DNA from: JAGNKE01 sp964583335
Lineage (GTDB): Bacteria > Pseudomonadota > Alphaproteobacteria > Micavibrionales > Micavibrionaceae
Reading direction: 5' to 3'
Assembly: GCA_964583335.1 (NCBI GenBank)
Contig: CAZOVG010000003.1
Span: 62,001-126,000, forward strand
Length of the DNA: 64,000 bases
The notes beneath the pieces were generated by a model. The model was not told the origin of the DNA, did not search any database, and worked only from the letters and a program-made list of their open reading frames with translations. The stretch's first letter is position 1; each line of letters starts with the position of its first letter. Shown here in pieces: positions 62,067 through 64,000 of this stretch. Position numbers and translations under genes: made by a program.

Positions 62067-63384
62067 GCCCGAACTCGGCGCCCCTCTGGCCCCGCCCAGC
62101 CTTCCGGCCTCCCCGCTGGATAAAATCCGCGTGCGCGGCGGCAACCCGCTGAACGGCGAAATCAGCGTCAGCGGCGCAAAGAACGCGGCCCTGAAACTCA
62201 TGTCCGCCGCTCTGCTCACCGGCGAATCCCTCTATCTTGAAAACGCGCCGAACGCCCTGCGCGACATCCGCTCGCAATCCGACCTGCTCGAATATCTCGG
62301 CTGCGCGGTCAAGCGCGAGGACCGCCTGATGGCCCTGAACGCCAGCACGGTGGATAATTTCACCGCGCCTTACGACCTCGTGCGCAAGATGCGCACCTCC
62401 ATCCTCGTCCTCGGCCCGCTTCTGGCAAGGTTCGGACAGGCCCGCGTCTCCCTGCCCGGCGGCTGCGCCATCGGCACCCGCCCGGTGGACCTCCACCTCA
62501 AGGGACTTGAGGAAATGGGCGCGGAGATCGCAATCGAGGAAGGCTATATCAACGCCAAGGCCCCCGCAGGCGGCCTTCAGGGCGCGACGATCCGCTTCCC
62601 CAAGGTCTCCGTCGGCGCGACCGAAAATCTGATGATGGCCGCAACTCTGGCCAAGGGCACCACGACCCTCGTCAACGCCGCCCGCGAACCGGAGATCAGC
62701 GATCTGGGCGAATGCCTGATCAAGATGGGCGCGAAGATCAGCGGCCTCGGCACCGACACCATCACCATCGAAGGCGTGCCGCACCTTTCCGGCGCGCGCC
62801 ATCAAATCCTGCCCGACCGCATCGAGGCCGGAACCTATATCATCGCCGCCGCCATGACCGGCGGCACCGTGCGCCTGAAAAACGCGCGCCTCGAACACCT
62901 GACCGCCGCCCTCGGCCACCTCTCGCAGGCGGGCGTGGAGGTCGAGCGCGACCGCGACTCCGTGATCGTCAGCCGCAACGGCAGCAAGCTGCGCGGCGTG
63001 GACATCATGACCGAACCTTACCCCGGCTTCCCCACCGATCTGCAGGCGCAGTTCATGGCGATGCTCACCCTCGCTGAGGGCGCGGGCATGGTCACCGAGA
63101 CCATCTTTGAAAACCGCTTCATGCACGTGCCCGAACTCGCCCGCATGGGCGCGGACATCACCGTGCACGGTCACTCCGCCATCGTGCGCGGCGTGGAAAA
63201 ACTCAAAGGCGCCGAAGTCATGGCCACCGACCTGCGGGCCTCCGTGGCCCTCGTTCTGGCCGGGCTGGTCGCCGAAGGCACCACCACCATCAACCGCATC
63301 TACCATCTGGAGCGCGGCTACGAGGACATCGCGGGCAAGCTCTCCGCCTGCGGCGCGGATATCGAGCGGGTGGCGGGGGAATAG
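61996..63384 (+). CDS. murA: UDP-N-acetylglucosamine 1-carboxyvinyltransferase MurA
   Basis: A 462-aa enzyme for the first committed step of peptidoglycan synthesis. The conserved part begins about residue 42 with DKIRVRGGNPLNGEISVSGA, then KNAALKLMSAALLTGE, and the fosfomycin-target Cys in LPGGCAIGTRPVDLHLKG. Proteins of this family normally start at that point. No standard start codon precedes it closely, and GTG 61996 with GGGAG about 10 nt upstream is the only plausible one, giving a 41-residue Pro/Ser-rich N-terminal extension and a long overlap with dcd. Confidence 0.94.
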   Translation: MKPVTPTEAENTWDSAESHSPSFKPELGAPLAPPSLPASPLDKIRVRGGNPLNGEISVSGAKNAALKLMSAALLTGESLYLENAPNALRDIRSQSDLLEYLGCAVKREDRLMALNASTVDNFTAPYDLVRKMRTSILVLGPLLARFGQARVSLPGGCAIGTRPVDLHLKGLEEMGAEIAIEEGYINAKAPAGGLQGATIRFPKVSVGATENLMMAATLAKGTTTLVNAAREPEISDLGECLIKMGAKISGLGTDTITIEGVPHLSGARHQILPDRIEAGTYIIAAAMTGGTVRLKNARLEHLTAALGHLSQAGVEVERDRDSVIVSRNGSKLRGVDIMTEPYPGFPTDLQAQFMAMLTLAEGAGMVTETIFENRFMHVPELARMGADITVHGHSAIVRGVEKLKGAEVMATDLRASVALVLAGLVAEGTTTINRIYHLERGYEDIAGKLSACGADIERVAGE

Positions 63385-63389
63385 CCCCC

Positions 63390-64000
63390 TCAATCCTCGC
63401 CCGGCCCGCCGCGCATCCATTCATTAAGTTTATTGACGGCCCTCGCCCCGGCATCGTCCAGCGTGCGCACCAGCGGCGACCGCGCATCCACGAACTCGAC
63501 GCGCGGCGGAGCGTCCATCGCCGCCGCGAATTGATTGAGCGTGTCTTTCTGTTGGCTGGTTAAGTCCATCCGGTAAATCCGCGCGGCGATCTCATGAAAC
63601 TGCGTGCGGGCGTATTCATGCGTCTCCAGAAGCCGCTCATGCCCGTCCTTCCCCTGATAGACGGACCGCCTTCCGTACCCCGCATAGGACGTGGCGTAGG
63701 CGATCTGCCAGTCGGCATCGTCCGGGTGCCGCTCGGCCTGAATGCGCATATGCTCGACCGCCTCTTCATAACGCCCCTGCTCCCGCAGATTGAGGGACAA
63801 AAACGCATGCAGGTCGAGGCTTTCGGGAAACCGCTCCACCCCGCGCCGCAGATCCTGCTCGATCTTGGCGCGGATATCGGCGTTCGTCTCGAACAGGGTA
63901 TTGAGATCAACGTTATAGACGGGGCGGGAGGGATCGCGGTCCATCTGCTTGGCGTAAAATCGCGCATCGACCATCCCGTCGATGACCGCCTCGATCTCCG
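63390..64000 (-). CDS. Unknown TPR-like protein, C-terminal part (runs off window)
   Basis: The frame stays open to the window edge (EIEAVIDGMVDARFYAKQ read upstream of the ATG at 63974), so the gene probably starts beyond it. The visible 203 residues are helical with a TPR-like segment: LDLHAFLSLNLREQGRYEEA, then VEHMRIQAERHPDDADWQIA. The end carries VRTLDDAGARAVNKLNEWMR. It converges with murA by five bases. Function unknown. Confidence 0.6.
   Translation of the reverse strand, partial: EIEAVIDGMVDARFYAKQMDRDPSRPVYNVDLNTLFETNADIRAKIEQDLRRGVERFPESLDLHAFLSLNLREQGRYEEAVEHMRIQAERHPDDADWQIAYATSYAGYGRRSVYQGKDGHERLLETHEYARTQFHEIAARIYRMDLTSQQKDTLNQFAAAMDAPPRVEFVDARSPLVRTLDDAGARAVNKLNEWMRGGPGED

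Noticed and set aside
62047..63420. 457-aa open frame opposite murA
   Set aside because: Gly/Ala/His-rich shadow of murA.

Overview
The window looks like about 64 kb of an alphaproteobacterial chromosome. Most genes are GC-rich, with scattered AT-richer single genes. Three conserved neighbourhoods point to Alphaproteobacteria: priA / fsa / DUF484 / xerC; the TCA genes mdh-sucC-sucD-odhA-odhB-lpd in the usual order and on one strand; and xthA / erpA / dgt / SPOR protein / nagZ / scpA / scpB / tatA / tatB / tatC. Many small exported proteins of unknown function suggest a free-living or predatory lineage (Micavibrio-like is a guess), but genus cannot be fixed from sequence alone.

Layout. 1-8.7 kb: a truncated TraX-like membrane gene, priA, a D-amino-acid-oxidase-like flavoprotein, a tandem pair of unknown paralogues, transaldolase-like fsa, an exported protein, DUF484 and xerC. 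8.7-12.8 kb: unknown genes, one with a ten-glutamine tract. 12.4-38.4 kb: the TCA genes, all on the minus strand and in canonical order, but separated by unrelated inserts except for sucC-sucD. The inserts are: an operon encoding a 941-aa protein with LOG-like and possibly Ham1-like segments, divergent from a double deaminase-like protein; thiE-thiD-thiL; an NTR-like membrane protein; two pairs of unknown or TPR-type genes; and a three-gene plus-strand block encoding a 780-aa coiled-coil protein and two lytic transglycosylases. 38.5-41 kb: a PAP2 phosphatase, a Cys-rich exported protein and a DUF2336 protein. 41-50 kb: GST, zapE, the Tat operon with an extra membrane gene between tatA and tatB, scpAB, nagZ, a SPOR protein and dgt. 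50-57 kb: erpA, xthA and a run of lipoproteins and exported proteins. 56-59.5 kb: a racemase, another tandem paralogue pair, and an AT-rich patch next to the 3' end of tRNA-Thr(GGU). 59.5-64 kb: a lipoprotein hydrolase, a response regulator, a 45-aa basic protein, dcd, murA and a truncated TPR-like gene.

How it works together. The TCA genes supply malate dehydrogenase, succinyl-CoA synthetase and the 2-oxoglutarate dehydrogenase complex (E1, E2, E3). ScpAB (chromosome condensation), NagZ and the SPOR protein (cell wall), Tat (folded-protein export), ZapE (division) and MurA (peptidoglycan) form a cell-envelope and chromosome core. Thiamine genes sit next to odhA, whose product needs thiamine diphosphate.

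Most interesting items: the LOG/Ham1-like plus double-deaminase locus (14.3-18.9 kb); the coiled-coil/transglycosylase block (32.1-37.4 kb); a degenerate copy of the lpd 3' end at 12.4 kb; the dispersed but order-preserving TCA cluster; three tandem paralogue pairs; and the AT-rich insertion beside tRNA-Thr. Functions of unknown genes are inference from reading the proteins; no database search was possible.
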